Part shown: positions 56,050-64,000 of the stretch, piece after piece
Layout: each line of letters opens with the position of its first letter
Numbering within the stretch: the stretch's first letter is position 1
NCBI RefSeq assembly: GCF_000506985.1
Contig: NZ_KI650983.1
Coordinates: 1 to 64,000, forward strand
Length of the DNA stretch: 64,000 nt
From: Advenella kashmirensis W13003
GTDB lineage: Bacteria; Pseudomonadota; Gammaproteobacteria; Burkholderiales; Burkholderiaceae_B
Direction of reading: 5' to 3'
The notes under the pieces: generated by a model
What the model was told of the DNA's origin: nothing
The model's database searches: none
The model's input: the letters and a program-made list of their open reading frames with translations, nothing else
Position numbers and translations under genes: made by a program

Positions 56050-57918
56050 TTATTGATCTGCAGGCGCAGGCCCGAAACGCCGGGCAATCGCCTGCTCTAT
56101 TCCTGCTGCATCCAGTCCGACACCAGCCAGAAGACCGCTCTGGTCTCCATGATCAATGAAGGTATCGGGCAAGCCCAACTGCAAAACATCCGCGTTCAGG
56201 CCATGCGCATGCATCAACTCGGTTACCGCACTGCCTGCGCCGCCCATAATAGCCCCTTCTTCAAGGGTCACCAGCTGGTCATGCGACTTCATCAATTCCA
56301 GCAGCAAGGCCTCATCCAGCGGTTTGACAAAGCGCATATCCACCAGGGTGGCATCGCGCCTTTCGGCTACGGGCGCAGCCGCATGCAGCAGCGTGCCAAA
56401 TGCCAATATTGCCAGCTTTTTGCCCGTGCGCCGCACCACGGCCTTGCCCAGTTCAACACCATCCAGACCGGATGAAACAATAGCGCCGATACCGCTGCCC
56501 CGCGGATACCTGACAGAGGCCGGTCCCACATGCTGGTAGCAGGCAGACAGCAGCAAGCGGGTTTCATTTTCGTCCGACGGGGTCGCTATAACCATATTGG
56601 GGACGCATCGCAAAAATGCAATGTCATAATTGCCCGCATGGGTCGCGCCATCAGCCCCGACCAGACCCGCACGGTCCAGCGCAAAGGTCACATCCAGGTT
56701 CTGCAGCGCCACATCATGAATAAACTGATCGTAGCCACGCTGCAGGAACGTGGAATAAATGGCCAGAACCGGCTTGAGTCCCTCGCAGGCGATCCCCCCC
56801 GCAAACGTGACCGCGTGCTGCTCGGCAATGCCTACATCAAAATACCGCTGCGGAAAGCGCTTTTCAAACTCCACCAGCCCGCTGCCTTCGCGCATGGCAG
56901 GGGTAATGGCCACCAGGCGCGAATCCTGTTCGGCCATATCACAAAGCCAGTGACCAAAAACCTGGGTGAACGTTTGTTTGCCCGGTTTGGCCGGCTTCTG
57001 GATTCCCAGCTCGGGATCGAATTTGCCGGGACCGTGATACAGCACCGGATCGGCTTCGGCCAGCTTATAGCCCTGACCTTTTTTGGTTATAACATGCAGA
57101 AACTGCAAGCCGCCCAATTCCCTTAGGTTCTGAAGGGTCGGAACCAAAGAGTCCATGTCGTGGCCGTCGATCGGGCCGACATAATTGAACCCCAGCTCTT
57201 CGAACAGCGTGGCCGGGCTGATCATGCCCTTGGCATGCCCCTTGACGCGGCGCGCGATATCCAGCATGGGCGCAGGCATGTGCTCAAGCACGGCGCGTCC
57301 CACATTTTTTGCATCACGATAAAGACCGCCTGACAGCAGACGCGCCAGATACCGGTTGAGCGCGCCCACCGGCGGCGAAATCGACATATCGTTATCATTC
57401 AGAATGACCAGCACGTTCACGCCCGGCGTCACTCCGGCATTATTGAGCGCCTCAAAAGCCATTCCCGCAGTCATGGCTCCATCCCCGATCACGGCAATGT
57501 GCTGGCGATCGATTTTGAGATTTCTGGAGGCCACAGCCATGCCCAGCACCGCTGAAATTGACGTAGAGGAATGTGCAGTGCCAAATGAATCGTATTCGGA
57601 CTCGCAGCGGCGCGGAAAACCCGATATGCCGCCCTGCTGGCGCAACCCCGGCATATCGCCACGGCGTCCGGTCAGGATTTTGTGCGGGTACGACTGGTGC
57701 CCCACATCCCACACCACCCGGTCGTGCGGTGTATTGAAAACATGGTGAATCGCCAGTGTCAGCTCCACCGTGCCCAGATTGGACGACAGATGGCCACCGG
57801 TGCGCGATACCGAGTCCAGAATGAAGGCGCGCAGCTCGGTTGCCGCAGCTTTCAGTTGGGGCTGGCTCAGTTTTCGCACATCTGCGGGTGAATCGAGTGT
57901 ATCTAGTAACTTTGTCAT
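56050..57918 (-). CDS. dxs: 1-deoxy-D-xylulose-5-phosphate synthase
   Basis: Thiamine-diphosphate enzyme joining pyruvate and glyceraldehyde 3-phosphate, the first step of the MEP isoprenoid pathway. The 622-aa protein has the ThDP-Mg motif GDGAMTAG...NNAG (about 145-160), the transketolase pyrimidine-binding [15 protein letters not shown] and the C-terminal domain. The ATG at 57918 is the family start. It follows ispA, which uses its product downstream. Confidence 0.95.
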   Translation of the reverse strand: MTKLLDTLDSPADVRKLSQPQLKAAATELRAFILDSVSRTGGHLSSNLGTVELTLAIHHVFNTPHDRVVWDVGHQSYPHKILTGRRGDMPGLRQQGGISGFPRRCESEYDSFGTAHSSTSISAVLGMAVASRNLKIDRQHIAVIGDGAMTAGMAFEALNNAGVTPGVNVLVILNDNDMSISPPVGALNRYLARLLSGGLYRDAKNVGRAVLEHMPAPMLDIARRVKGHAKGMISPATLFEELGFNYVGPIDGHDMDSLVPTLQNLRELGGLQFLHVITKKGQGYKLAEADPVLYHGPGKFDPELGIQKPAKPGKQTFTQVFGHWLCDMAEQDSRLVAITPAMREGSGLVEFEKRFPQRYFDVGIAEQHAVTFAGGIACEGLKPVLAIYSTFLQRGYDQFIHDVALQNLDVTFALDRAGLVGADGATHAGNYDIAFLRCVPNMVIATPSDENETRLLLSACYQHVGPASVRYPRGSGIGAIVSSGLDGVELGKAVVRRTGKKLAILAFGTLLHAAAPVAERRDATLVDMRFVKPLDEALLLELMKSHDQLVTLEEGAIMGGAGSAVTELMHAHGLNADVLQLGLPDTFIDHGDQSGLLAGVGLDAAGIEQAIARRFGPAPADQ

Positions 57919-57993
57919 GAAATCGTCTTGGGTGCCGCGCCCTGCAGCAGGCAGATCAGGCACAGTGAGTCTCGGGTTGACATCAAAAGATCG

Positions 57994-58908
57994 TCAGGAT
58001 TGGCGATGAATAATCAGATCGGCCAGTTCGCGCAATCGGCAGGCAGGCTCTCCCAGGGGCTTGATGGCGTCAAGCGCGGCCTCGTGCAACTGCTGTGCAA
58101 AAGCGCGCGATTGCTCCAGGCCCATGACCGATACATACGTGGGTTTATTGTCTGCGGCGTCCTTGCCCGGCGTTTTGCCCAGCGCCTGCTGGTCGGCGGT
58201 GACATCAAGAATGTCATCAACAACCTGGAACGCCAATCCGATGGCCGAACCATAGTTTTCCAGCGCCATGCGAATATCCGAATTGGCCGCCGTCACGATC
58301 GCGCCCAGCTGTACGCTGGCCTCGATCAGGGCACCTGTTTTGAGGCGATGCATATGCTGAAGCTGCTCGGGGTCAAGCCGCGTATTGACGCTGGCCAGAT
58401 CAATGGCCTGTCCGCCCACCATCCCCTGGCTGCCTGCCGCCTGCGACAGCACATTGACGGCCTGCACAACCAGGGCCGGCGCAACCGACATTTGCGCCAG
58501 CTGCGCAAAAGCCAACGGCTGCAACGCATCACCGGCCAGCATGGCGGTGGCTTCGTCAAACTGAATGTGCACCGTGGGCTTGCCGCGCCGCAAGACGTCA
58601 TCGTCCATGCACGGCAAATCGTCGTGAATCAGTGAATAGGCATGAATAAGTTCAACGGCAACGGCCGCGCGGCCCAGCGTGTGCTCCAGTGCCGAGGGCA
58701 AGGCGCTTTGCTGTGCGCTGGCCTGCCCTGCGGCATACACCAGGGCGGCCCGCAGGCGCTTGCCCGCACCCTGCGCAGCATACCGCATGGCCTGATGCAG
58801 CTTTTGAGGGGCCTCATCGGCAGCAGGCAGCGCCTTTTCAAGCGCCGCTTCGATTTTTTCAATACAGGCAGGCAGCCAATCGTTAAACGATACGATCATG
58901 GCACTCAT
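57994..58908 (-). CDS. ispA: Farnesyl diphosphate synthase
   Basis: Short-chain prenyl transferase of 304 aa that makes farnesyl diphosphate from IPP and DMAPP. The first Asp motif is DDLPCMDDD (96-104) and the second is VVDDILD. Its product feeds ubiquinone and undecaprenol synthesis and the HpnCDE squalene route in this window. Its ATG overlaps the xseB stop by 4 bases. Confidence 0.94.
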   Translation of the reverse strand: MSAMIVSFNDWLPACIEKIEAALEKALPAADEAPQKLHQAMRYAAQGAGKRLRAALVYAAGQASAQQSALPSALEHTLGRAAVAVELIHAYSLIHDDLPCMDDDVLRRGKPTVHIQFDEATAMLAGDALQPLAFAQLAQMSVAPALVVQAVNVLSQAAGSQGMVGGQAIDLASVNTRLDPEQLQHMHRLKTGALIEASVQLGAIVTAANSDIRMALENYGSAIGLAFQVVDDILDVTADQQALGKTPGKDAADNKPTYVSVMGLEQSRAFAQQLHEAALDAIKPLGEPACRLRELADLIIHRQS

Positions 58909-59159
58909 GATTCAGACGACCCGGGATCGGCCAGGGGCACCAGCATATTGTTGCGCAGCACACTGATTTGCTGTTCAGCGGTATCCAGTTTGTCCTGACA
59001 CACGCGCGCAAGCCTTACACCCCGTTCATAGGCGGCAATGGACGCTTCCAGCGACATACTGTTGTCTTCCATTTGCGCCACGATCGATTCGAGCTCGCCC
59101 AGCGCCGCTTCGAACTGATCAGGCAACGCTGCAGTGTCGGATTTTGCATTCTCGGTCAA
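58905..59159 (-). CDS. xseB: Exodeoxyribonuclease VII small subunit
   Basis: An 84-aa helical protein with the family pattern FEAALGELESIVAQMEDNSMSLE and YERGVRLARVCQDKLDTAEQQI. With XseA it degrades single-stranded DNA. I chose the TTG at 59159 because GGAGA stands 6 bases before it and it gives the usual length; an ATG at 59198 without a binding site would add 13 residues. First gene of xseB-ispA-dxs-folE2. Confidence 0.92.
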   Translation of the reverse strand: MTENAKSDTAALPDQFEAALGELESIVAQMEDNSMSLEASIAAYERGVRLARVCQDKLDTAEQQISVLRNNMLVPLADPGSSES

Positions 59160-59351
59160 AACCAATCTCCAATGCTTTCTGTTATGCAATGGGGTCATTG
59201 TACGAAATCAGCGGCGCCTTCGGTTGCGGATTTGCCACTTTTTCCGCAAAGACAGCGCGCCCGGTGACTTTCGCCCCGTAGTCGCACCGAGTATGCCTCT
59301 GAGGCATCCGATATATCGCTCCCCCCGCGATCATGGCGCTCAAGGTATATC

Positions 59352-59380
59352 TTGACTAAGGTCTTGATTTTCTTTAAAAT
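59352..59380 (+). promoter_or_regulatory. Strong sigma70-like promoter of the Rieske oxygenase gene
   Basis: TTGACT (59352-59357), a 17-base spacer and TAAAAT (59375-59380) match the sigma70 consensus at 5 of 6 positions in each box. Transcription would start near 59387, giving a leader of about 77 bases that contains the hairpin at 59409-59440. Confidence 0.7.
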
Positions 59381-59408
59381 TGCCCTCCTTTTAAACGTTT
59401 TAACCTTT

Positions 59409-59440
59409 ATGCCGGCTCATGACCCTTGGTGAGGCGGCAT
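59409..59440 (+). other. Leader hairpin before the Rieske oxygenase gene
   Basis: ATGCCGGCTCA (59409-59419) pairs with TGAGGCGGCAT (59430-59440) with a single mismatch, loop TGACCCTTGG. It is followed by TAATTTT and then by the GGGGGG ribosome binding site, so it could act as an attenuator, a weak terminator or an mRNA-stabilising structure. Confidence 0.5.
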
Positions 59441-59463
59441 TAATTTTCCTCGGGGGGCATCTC

Positions 59464-60621
59464 ATGTCTGACATTGCCAAACTGGCGCATGTATCACCGG
59501 CGACGACTCAACTACCGGTCGACGTCTACTTCAACGACGATATCTTTAACAAGGAGCAGGCCCGCATCTTCGATGCCTCGGCGCTGTACGTCGGACATGA
59601 GAAACTGGTGCCCGAACCCGGAGACTGGCGCACCCTGGCGCACGAGCAGGCCGGACGGGTGCTGGTGCGCAACCACAGCGCCGCCGGCAACGGCAGTGAA
59701 GTCAGCCTGATGTCAAACGTCTGTCGTCACAGGCAGGCAATCATGCTGGGCGGTCATGCAGGAGATGTCACCAGCACAACCCATAACCATGGCAACCTGC
59801 GCAGCTCCGGCGGCAACATTGTCTGTCCGCTGCACCGCTGGACCTACGACAATCAGGGAACCCTGCTGGGCGCGCCGCAGTTTGACAGCAATCCCTGTAA
59901 AAACCTGCAGCAGTTTCCGCTACAGCACTGCCACGGCCTGCTGTTTGAAGGCCCGCGCGACCCCGCTGCCGATATGGCGTCGCTGTTCTCACGTCCTGAA
60001 TTCGATTTTTCAGGTTATGTATTTGACCGCGCCATCGTGCACGAATGCAATTACAACTGGAAAACCTTCATTGAAGTCTATCTTGAAGACTATCACGTCG
60101 GCCCCTTCCACCCTGGTCTGGGCAAATTTGTCACCTGTGACGACCTGACTTGGGATTTTGCAGAAAACTTCAGCCTGCAGCGCGTCGGTATCCATCAGGC
60201 GCTGGCTAATCCCGGTTCTGAAGTGTACAAAAAATGGCATGACGAACTGCTCAAATTCCGCCAGGGAGAAGCGCCCGACTTTGGCGCCATGTGGGTTACC
60301 TATTTCCCCACGCATATGATTGAGCTGTATCCTCATGTGCTGGTGCTGTCCACGCTATACCCGGTCAGTCCGCAAAAAACCGTGAATCTGGTGGAATTCT
60401 ATTATCCCGAAGAAATTGCCATGTTCGAGCGCGACTTCATCGAAGCCCAGCAGGCCGCCTATATGGAAACGGCCATTGAAGACGATGAAATTGCCGAACG
60501 CATGGATGCCGGGCGACTGGCGCTGTATAAGCGCGGCACGTCGGAAGTCGGCCCGTATCAGTCACCCATGGAAGATGGCATGCAACACTTCCACGAGTGG
60601 TACAACAAACTGATGGCATAG
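59464..60621 (+). CDS. Rieske-type ring-hydroxylating oxygenase, large (alpha) subunit family
   Basis: A 385-aa oxygenase with an N-terminal Rieske [2Fe-2S] domain (C87-x-H89 and C121-x2-H124) and a C-terminal SRPBCC domain with the mononuclear iron site (E208/D209, H211 and H216 in LEDYHVGPFHPG). The spacing between the Rieske Cys-His pairs is 31 residues against 15-17 in typical oxygenases, so the cluster loop has an insertion of about 14 residues containing HNHGN. The start at 59464 has a GGGGGG binding site in front; the frame begins earlier at 59419. No small subunit, ferredoxin or reductase is near, and the substrate is unknown. Confidence 0.87.
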   Translation: MSDIAKLAHVSPATTQLPVDVYFNDDIFNKEQARIFDASALYVGHEKLVPEPGDWRTLAHEQAGRVLVRNHSAAGNGSEVSLMSNVCRHRQAIMLGGHAGDVTSTTHNHGNLRSSGGNIVCPLHRWTYDNQGTLLGAPQFDSNPCKNLQQFPLQHCHGLLFEGPRDPAADMASLFSRPEFDFSGYVFDRAIVHECNYNWKTFIEVYLEDYHVGPFHPGLGKFVTCDDLTWDFAENFSLQRVGIHQALANPGSEVYKKWHDELLKFRQGEAPDFGAMWVTYFPTHMIELYPHVLVLSTLYPVSPQKTVNLVEFYYPEEIAMFERDFIEAQQAAYMETAIEDDEIAERMDAGRLALYKRGTSEVGPYQSPMEDGMQHFHEWYNKLMA

Positions 60622-60728
60622 CCCTTTTGACGGCGTGGTCCTTTAGGATTATGCCGCCACAAGTGTGGGCCGGCGCCGCTGGCGTGCGCGCAACGCCACG
60701 CCATGCCGCGCGGTCTGGCCAACGGTCC

Positions 60729-61613
60729 TTATGACGTTGTTTCCACCACTTGCGTTTTCTTCTGTCTGTCAGCCAGCGCCAGCGTACGCCAGGCCGACAG
60801 CAGACCCGCCATAATCACCATCGCCATACCCAGCCACGCCAGCACATCCGGCGCGTTTTGCCAGACAAGAATGCCAATGCAGGCAGAAAAGATAATGGTG
60901 GTGTATTGCAGGGCGGCCGACAGCAGCGGCGAGCCCGAACCGAAAGCACGCGTCAGCGCCAACTGCCCGAACAGTCCCGACAATCCACACACCAGCAAGG
61001 CGACCCAGGCCACGATATCGGGCTCCCCAATGCCATGGGCCTTGATGCCGACCAGGCTGGTGCCGGTCACAAAGATAGAGAAAAACATGACCGTACGCCA
61101 GATCGGCTCACCGATGGTGCCCAGTTGCCTCACCTGCATCATGGCAACGGCGCCGCAGGCACCGGCTGTCAAGCCCAGCGCACACGCAAACCACTGATCT
61201 TCGGTAATACTGGGCCGCAAAATGAGCAACACGCCAGCAAAACCCAGACCCACCGCAATCGTGCGCACGATATCATTGGCCGCCCTGCCCGAGAGCAGCA
61301 GAAAACCGGCAATGAACAAGGGAGAGGTGTAATTGAGACTGGTGCTGGTCGCCAGGGGCAATACGCTATAGCCGTAAAACGCCATCCACATGGCACCCAC
61401 GCCAAATACATTTCGCATTAAATGCAGGCGTATACTTTTAGGCTTAAGAGACTTGCGCGTCAACAGCGCCCAGATAACCAGCAGCACAACCGACGGCAAC
61501 CCGCGAAACAAAATCACCAGCGAAAGTGAAGCGGCATGTTCGGACGCCAGTTTGACCGATGCCCCCATGATGGCGAACATAAAAGAAGCCACCAACATCC
61601 ACAATGCCTGCAT
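60729..61613 (-). CDS. EamA-family (drug/metabolite transporter) permease
   Basis: A 294-aa protein with ten predicted transmembrane segments in two EamA halves (about 5-140 and 155-285). Such proteins export amino acids, purines or drugs; the substrate is not predictable. The ATG at 61613 gives the usual length; an ATG at 61649 and a TTG at 61679 are alternatives. It is divergent from htpX and convergent with the Rieske gene. Confidence 0.83.
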   Translation of the reverse strand: MQALWMLVASFMFAIMGASVKLASEHAASLSLVILFRGLPSVVLLVIWALLTRKSLKPKSIRLHLMRNVFGVGAMWMAFYGYSVLPLATSTSLNYTSPLFIAGFLLLSGRAANDIVRTIAVGLGFAGVLLILRPSITEDQWFACALGLTAGACGAVAMMQVRQLGTIGEPIWRTVMFFSIFVTGTSLVGIKAHGIGEPDIVAWVALLVCGLSGLFGQLALTRAFGSGSPLLSAALQYTTIIFSACIGILVWQNAPDVLAWLGMAMVIMAGLLSAWRTLALADRQKKTQVVETTS

Positions 61614-61801
61614 GATAAATCCGGAAATCGCCTGAAAAGAATATAACATTCTACTGCCAACCACACTATAAAAGGACAAGATTGCCCTTATATAATGGAT
61701 GTGATTTAAATTCAGTTATTTTTAAGCCCCTGGAGGCCGGACCGGTTTTTACGCTCTGCGCCCACTTTGCGGATTGATCCCTTCCTAAAAGGACCTGCTG
61801 T

Positions 61802-62686
61802 ATGAAACGCATTATTCTTTTTCTTATGACCAATCTGGCCGTCATGGTGGTATTGGGCTTCACGCTGAACCTGCTGGGCGTCAACCGCTATATGGACGCC
61901 AACGGCATCAACATGGGGCAGTTACTGGCCTTTTCCGCCGTGGTGGGCTTTGTCGGCGCATTTATTTCACTCCTGATGAGCAAACCCATGGCCAAATGGA
62001 CCATGGGCCTGCATATCATCAACCCGGCCTCCCCCGGCAACCAGCAGGAAATGTGGCTGGTGGACACCGTACACCAACTGGCTGACCGGGCCGGCATCGG
62101 GCATCCGGAAGTGGCGATCTATGAAGGCGAGCCTAACGCATTCGCCACCGGCGCGTTCAAGAATGACTCGCTGGTCGCCGTCTCAACCGGCCTGCTCAAC
62201 GGAATGAGCGAAGAGGAAGTGACGGCTGTCCTGGGTCATGAGGTCGCGCACATTGCCAACGGAGACATGGTCACCCTGACCCTCATCCAGGGCGTGGTCA
62301 ACACATTTGTGGTTTTCCTGGCCCGCGTCGTAGGCTACTTCATTGACAAGACTGTTTTCCGCAACGAACGCGGGGTCGGCCCGGGCTATTACATCACGGT
62401 TGTCGTCTGTGAGATCGTATTCGGCATTCTGGCCTCAATCATCGTGGCCTGGTTTTCCCGTCAGCGCGAATACCGCGCCGATGCCGGCTCGGCACAGATG
62501 CTGGGGTCTGCCTCTCCCATGATCAACGCGCTGGCCCGGCTGGGCGGCATGCATCCCGGCGAACTGCCCAAACAGTTCGAATCGTCCGGGATCAGCGGTG
62601 GCCAGGGCGTAGCCGCCTTGTTCGCGACCCATCCGCCGATCGAACACCGCATTAACGCGCTGCGCGCACGTATCGTTCAGTCCTGA
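61802..62686 (+). CDS. htpX: Membrane zinc metalloprotease HtpX
   Basis: A 294-aa inner-membrane M48 protease for membrane-protein quality control. Two N-terminal transmembrane segments (about 4-24 and 38-60), the zinc site H146-E-V-A-H150 with the third ligand Glu in [12 protein letters not shown], and two further segments are in order. AAAAGGACC stands 6 bases before the ATG. In E. coli it is stress-induced; I see a TATAAT box at 61691-61696 but no clear sigma32 signal. Confidence 0.94.
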   Translation: MKRIILFLMTNLAVMVVLGFTLNLLGVNRYMDANGINMGQLLAFSAVVGFVGAFISLLMSKPMAKWTMGLHIINPASPGNQQEMWLVDTVHQLADRAGIGHPEVAIYEGEPNAFATGAFKNDSLVAVSTGLLNGMSEEEVTAVLGHEVAHIANGDMVTLTLIQGVVNTFVVFLARVVGYFIDKTVFRNERGVGPGYYITVVVCEIVFGILASIIVAWFSRQREYRADAGSAQMLGSASPMINALARLGGMHPGELPKQFESSGISGGQGVAALFATHPPIEHRINALRARIVQS

Positions 62687-62703
62687 ACATAACAGGCCTG
62701 GCT

Positions 62704-63675
62704 TCACTGGATTTTTTCTGCCAGGCCGCGCCATTTTTTGATCCCTGCCGCCACGGACGCCGCGGCCTCTTGCGGTGAGCCCCCGATGGGTACTGCACCT
62801 TCTGCGGACAAGGTCTCCCGCACCTGCGGGTCGCTCAGTATCTGGTTAATCTGTTGATTCAACTTATTAACAATACTGTCCGGCGTGCCTGACGGAACCA
62901 GCAAGCCAAACCAACCCACACCCTCATAACCGGGCAGCCCCGACTCGGCCACAGTCGGCACATCAGCAAGCGCGGGCGAACGCGCCGCGCCCGTGACAGC
63001 CAGTGCCTTAAGTTTGCCCGCCTGAATCTGCGGCAGCACCAGTGGGAACGGCGCAAAATTCAACTGAGTCATGCCCGCAACAAGATCGTTGACAGCCGGC
63101 CCGCTTCCCTTATAGGGAACATGGGTCAGCTCAATCCCGGCCATTGATGCGAACAGCTCACCAAAAAGATGATTGGACGTTCCCTTGCCAGAGGAACCAT
63201 AGTTCAGTTTGCCCGGATTTTTCTTCGCATAGGCGATCAGCTGTGTCACATTGGAGACCGGCAGGCTGGCCGTTGCCGTCAGGATGGTCGGCGGGGTCGC
63301 CAGCAGAATCACCGGCTTGAGATCCTTCACCGGATCATATGAAAGATCCTTGTATAGACTTTGGGCGACAAGAATATTGCCAAACGCCCCCAAAATCATG
63401 GTATAGCCATCGGGTTTGGATTTGGCAACTTGACTGACCCCGATCGTACCGCCTGCGCCGGGCCTATTCTCCACCACGACCGGGACGTTCCACGCCTGCC
63501 CCAGATGCTGTGCAACCAGGCGACCAAGAAGGTCGGTGTTGCCGCCGGGCGTGTAAGGAACAACAATTCGGATCGGTTTGCCGGGATAAGGCTCTGCGGC
63601 CATCGCCAAGGTGTTGATCACAGTACTACAGGCGAAGGCAGAGAGCAGAAGAAGGGAACGAAGAAAATGTCTCAT
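62704..63675 (-). CDS. Bug-family tripartite tricarboxylate transporter substrate-binding protein
   Basis: A 323-aa periplasmic binding protein of the Bug/TctC family, expanded in Alcaligenaceae. A signal peptide covers about residues 1-27 (FACSTVINTLAMAAEP). Family stretches are PIRIVVPYTPGGNTDLLGR, VENRPGAGGTIG and PYKGSGPAVNDLVAGM. The ATG at 63675 is chosen because the signal peptide begins there. No TctA/TctB partner is next to it, which is common for orphan Bug genes. Ligand unknown. A dioxygenase lies upstream on the same strand. Confidence 0.92.
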   Translation of the reverse strand: MRHFLRSLLLLSAFACSTVINTLAMAAEPYPGKPIRIVVPYTPGGNTDLLGRLVAQHLGQAWNVPVVVENRPGAGGTIGVSQVAKSKPDGYTMILGAFGNILVAQSLYKDLSYDPVKDLKPVILLATPPTILTATASLPVSNVTQLIAYAKKNPGKLNYGSSGKGTSNHLFGELFASMAGIELTHVPYKGSGPAVNDLVAGMTQLNFAPFPLVLPQIQAGKLKALAVTGAARSPALADVPTVAESGLPGYEGVGWFGLLVPSGTPDSIVNKLNQQINQILSDPQVRETLSAEGAVPIGGSPQEAAASVAAGIKKWRGLAEKIQ

Positions 63676-63757
63676 GATTTTTGTGTTCTCATTATTTGTA
63701 TTGAAGGCGGTATGTATTAAAGGCGACGCAGCGGCAACCAGGCCTGAACAAGCCGGC

Positions 63758-64000
63758 TCACGCACGCACTGCCGTTCCGTGGCGACTTTGATAGGATGTT
63801 GCAAATTCCCGGGTCTGGGCGAACACGGGTGGCAGCGCACGACCATTAGGTAATGTCAGCCACGCGCGCAGCAGATGTCGACGCGCCTCGGGATCCTGGG
63901 CATCCTCATACTTGGTGCGCGCATGGAGAACCGCGTAATTGTTGGCGATCTGAATATCGCCCGGCTCCATGTAAAAACCCAGCTGAATTGCGGGATCGTT
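63758..64000 (-). CDS. TauD/TfdA-family dioxygenase, C-terminal part (cut by the window end)
   Basis: Only the last 80 residues are in the window; the frame is open to base 64000. The stretch FYMEPGDIQIANNYAVLHART with a following Arg-rich segment fits the end of the Fe(II)/2-oxoglutarate-dependent TauD/TfdA fold, where the His of VLHART is the third iron ligand. Substrate unknown. The gene stops 82 bases before the Bug gene on the same strand, so the binding protein and the dioxygenase could belong to one catabolic unit. Confidence 0.75.
   Translation of the reverse strand, partial: NDPAIQLGFYMEPGDIQIANNYAVLHARTKYEDAQDPEARRHLLRAWLTLPNGRALPPVFAQTREFATSYQSRHGTAVRA

Larger units (their letters stand above)
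59160..59463. other. Divergent control region between xseB and the Rieske gene
   Basis: 304 bases without a gene. The part near the Rieske gene holds a strong sigma70-like promoter (59352-59380) and a hairpin (59409-59440), listed separately. The xseB promoter must lie in the part near 59180-59300 on the minus strand but I see no clear boxes. Confidence 0.4.

Noticed and set aside
55264-56475. 403-codon plus-strand open frame opposite folE2 and dxs
   Set aside because: Antisense shadow of two conserved genes.
62695-62727. Inverted repeat GGCCTGGC/GCCAGGCC between htpX and the Bug gene
   Set aside because: Loop is 17 bases long, no T tract follows, and the right half lies in the Bug coding end; a terminator is possible but not supported.
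1-64000. tRNA, rRNA, insertion sequences, integrases or phage genes
   Set aside because: Looked for in intergenic stretches and in all identified proteins; none seen.

Overview
The window looks like a stretch of core chromosome from a betaproteobacterium of the order Burkholderiales, most likely the family Alcaligenaceae (an Advenella- or Bordetella-like organism; the genus is a guess from gene content and moderate GC). Pointers are a Bug-type solute-binding protein, the xseB-ispA-dxs-folE2 block, a beta-type PriB between rpsF and rpsR, alaC-hom-thrC, Kdo kinase and an NnrS gene with an NsrR-like site. I see no insertion sequence, prophage, CRISPR array, tRNA or rRNA. Nearly all of the window is ordinary housekeeping DNA.

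Layout. 1-707: AT-rich stretch with no gene I can support. 708-3895: catecholate-siderophore-type TonB receptor and a secreted esterase behind a Fur-box-like palindrome. 4091-6443: folE and, divergently, rng. 6468-12590: cell-envelope genes (unknown 120-aa protein, msbA, GT9 glycosyltransferase, YdcF-family protein, NodB deacetylase, GT4 glycosyltransferase). 12587-19998: dnaE and hrpA, forming with the GT4 and deacetylase genes a four-gene run hrpA-dnaE-GT4-deacetylase in which each gene abuts or overlaps the next. 20099-21742: argA and yggX. 21893-31432: a long minus-strand run ybbP-like, trHb2 globin, kdkA, potFGHI, arsC-like, rpiA, phoU, closed by an intrinsic terminator. 31456-35645: tauE-like, radA, SDR, alr. 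35730-39085: hpnCDE, the three-enzyme route from farnesyl diphosphate to squalene. 39204-42805: clcB, marR and nnrS with two striking palindromic operators. 43006-47017: alaC-hom-thrC. 47351-51601: Mth938-like protein, bcp, phoH/PIN, and a BASS transporter. 51738-54868: rpsF-priB-rpsR-rplI-dnaB. 55237-59159: xseB-ispA-dxs-folE2. 59464-64000: Rieske oxygenase, EamA exporter, htpX, Bug protein and the end of a TauD-family dioxygenase.

Functional links inside the window: dxs and ispA make the farnesyl diphosphate that hpnCDE turn into squalene; msbA, the GT9 enzyme and kdkA serve the LPS core; alaC-hom-thrC is an amino-acid operon; folE and folE2 are two unrelated enzymes for the same first step of folate synthesis.

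No wholly new system is evident. The points most worth a second look are the perfect 10+1+10 inverted repeat between clcB and marR, the NsrR-like site before nnrS, the enlarged Rieske loop and hairpin leader of the 59464 gene, the low-complexity insertions in HpnE, the dnaE-coupled glycan genes, and the duplicate GTP cyclohydrolases.
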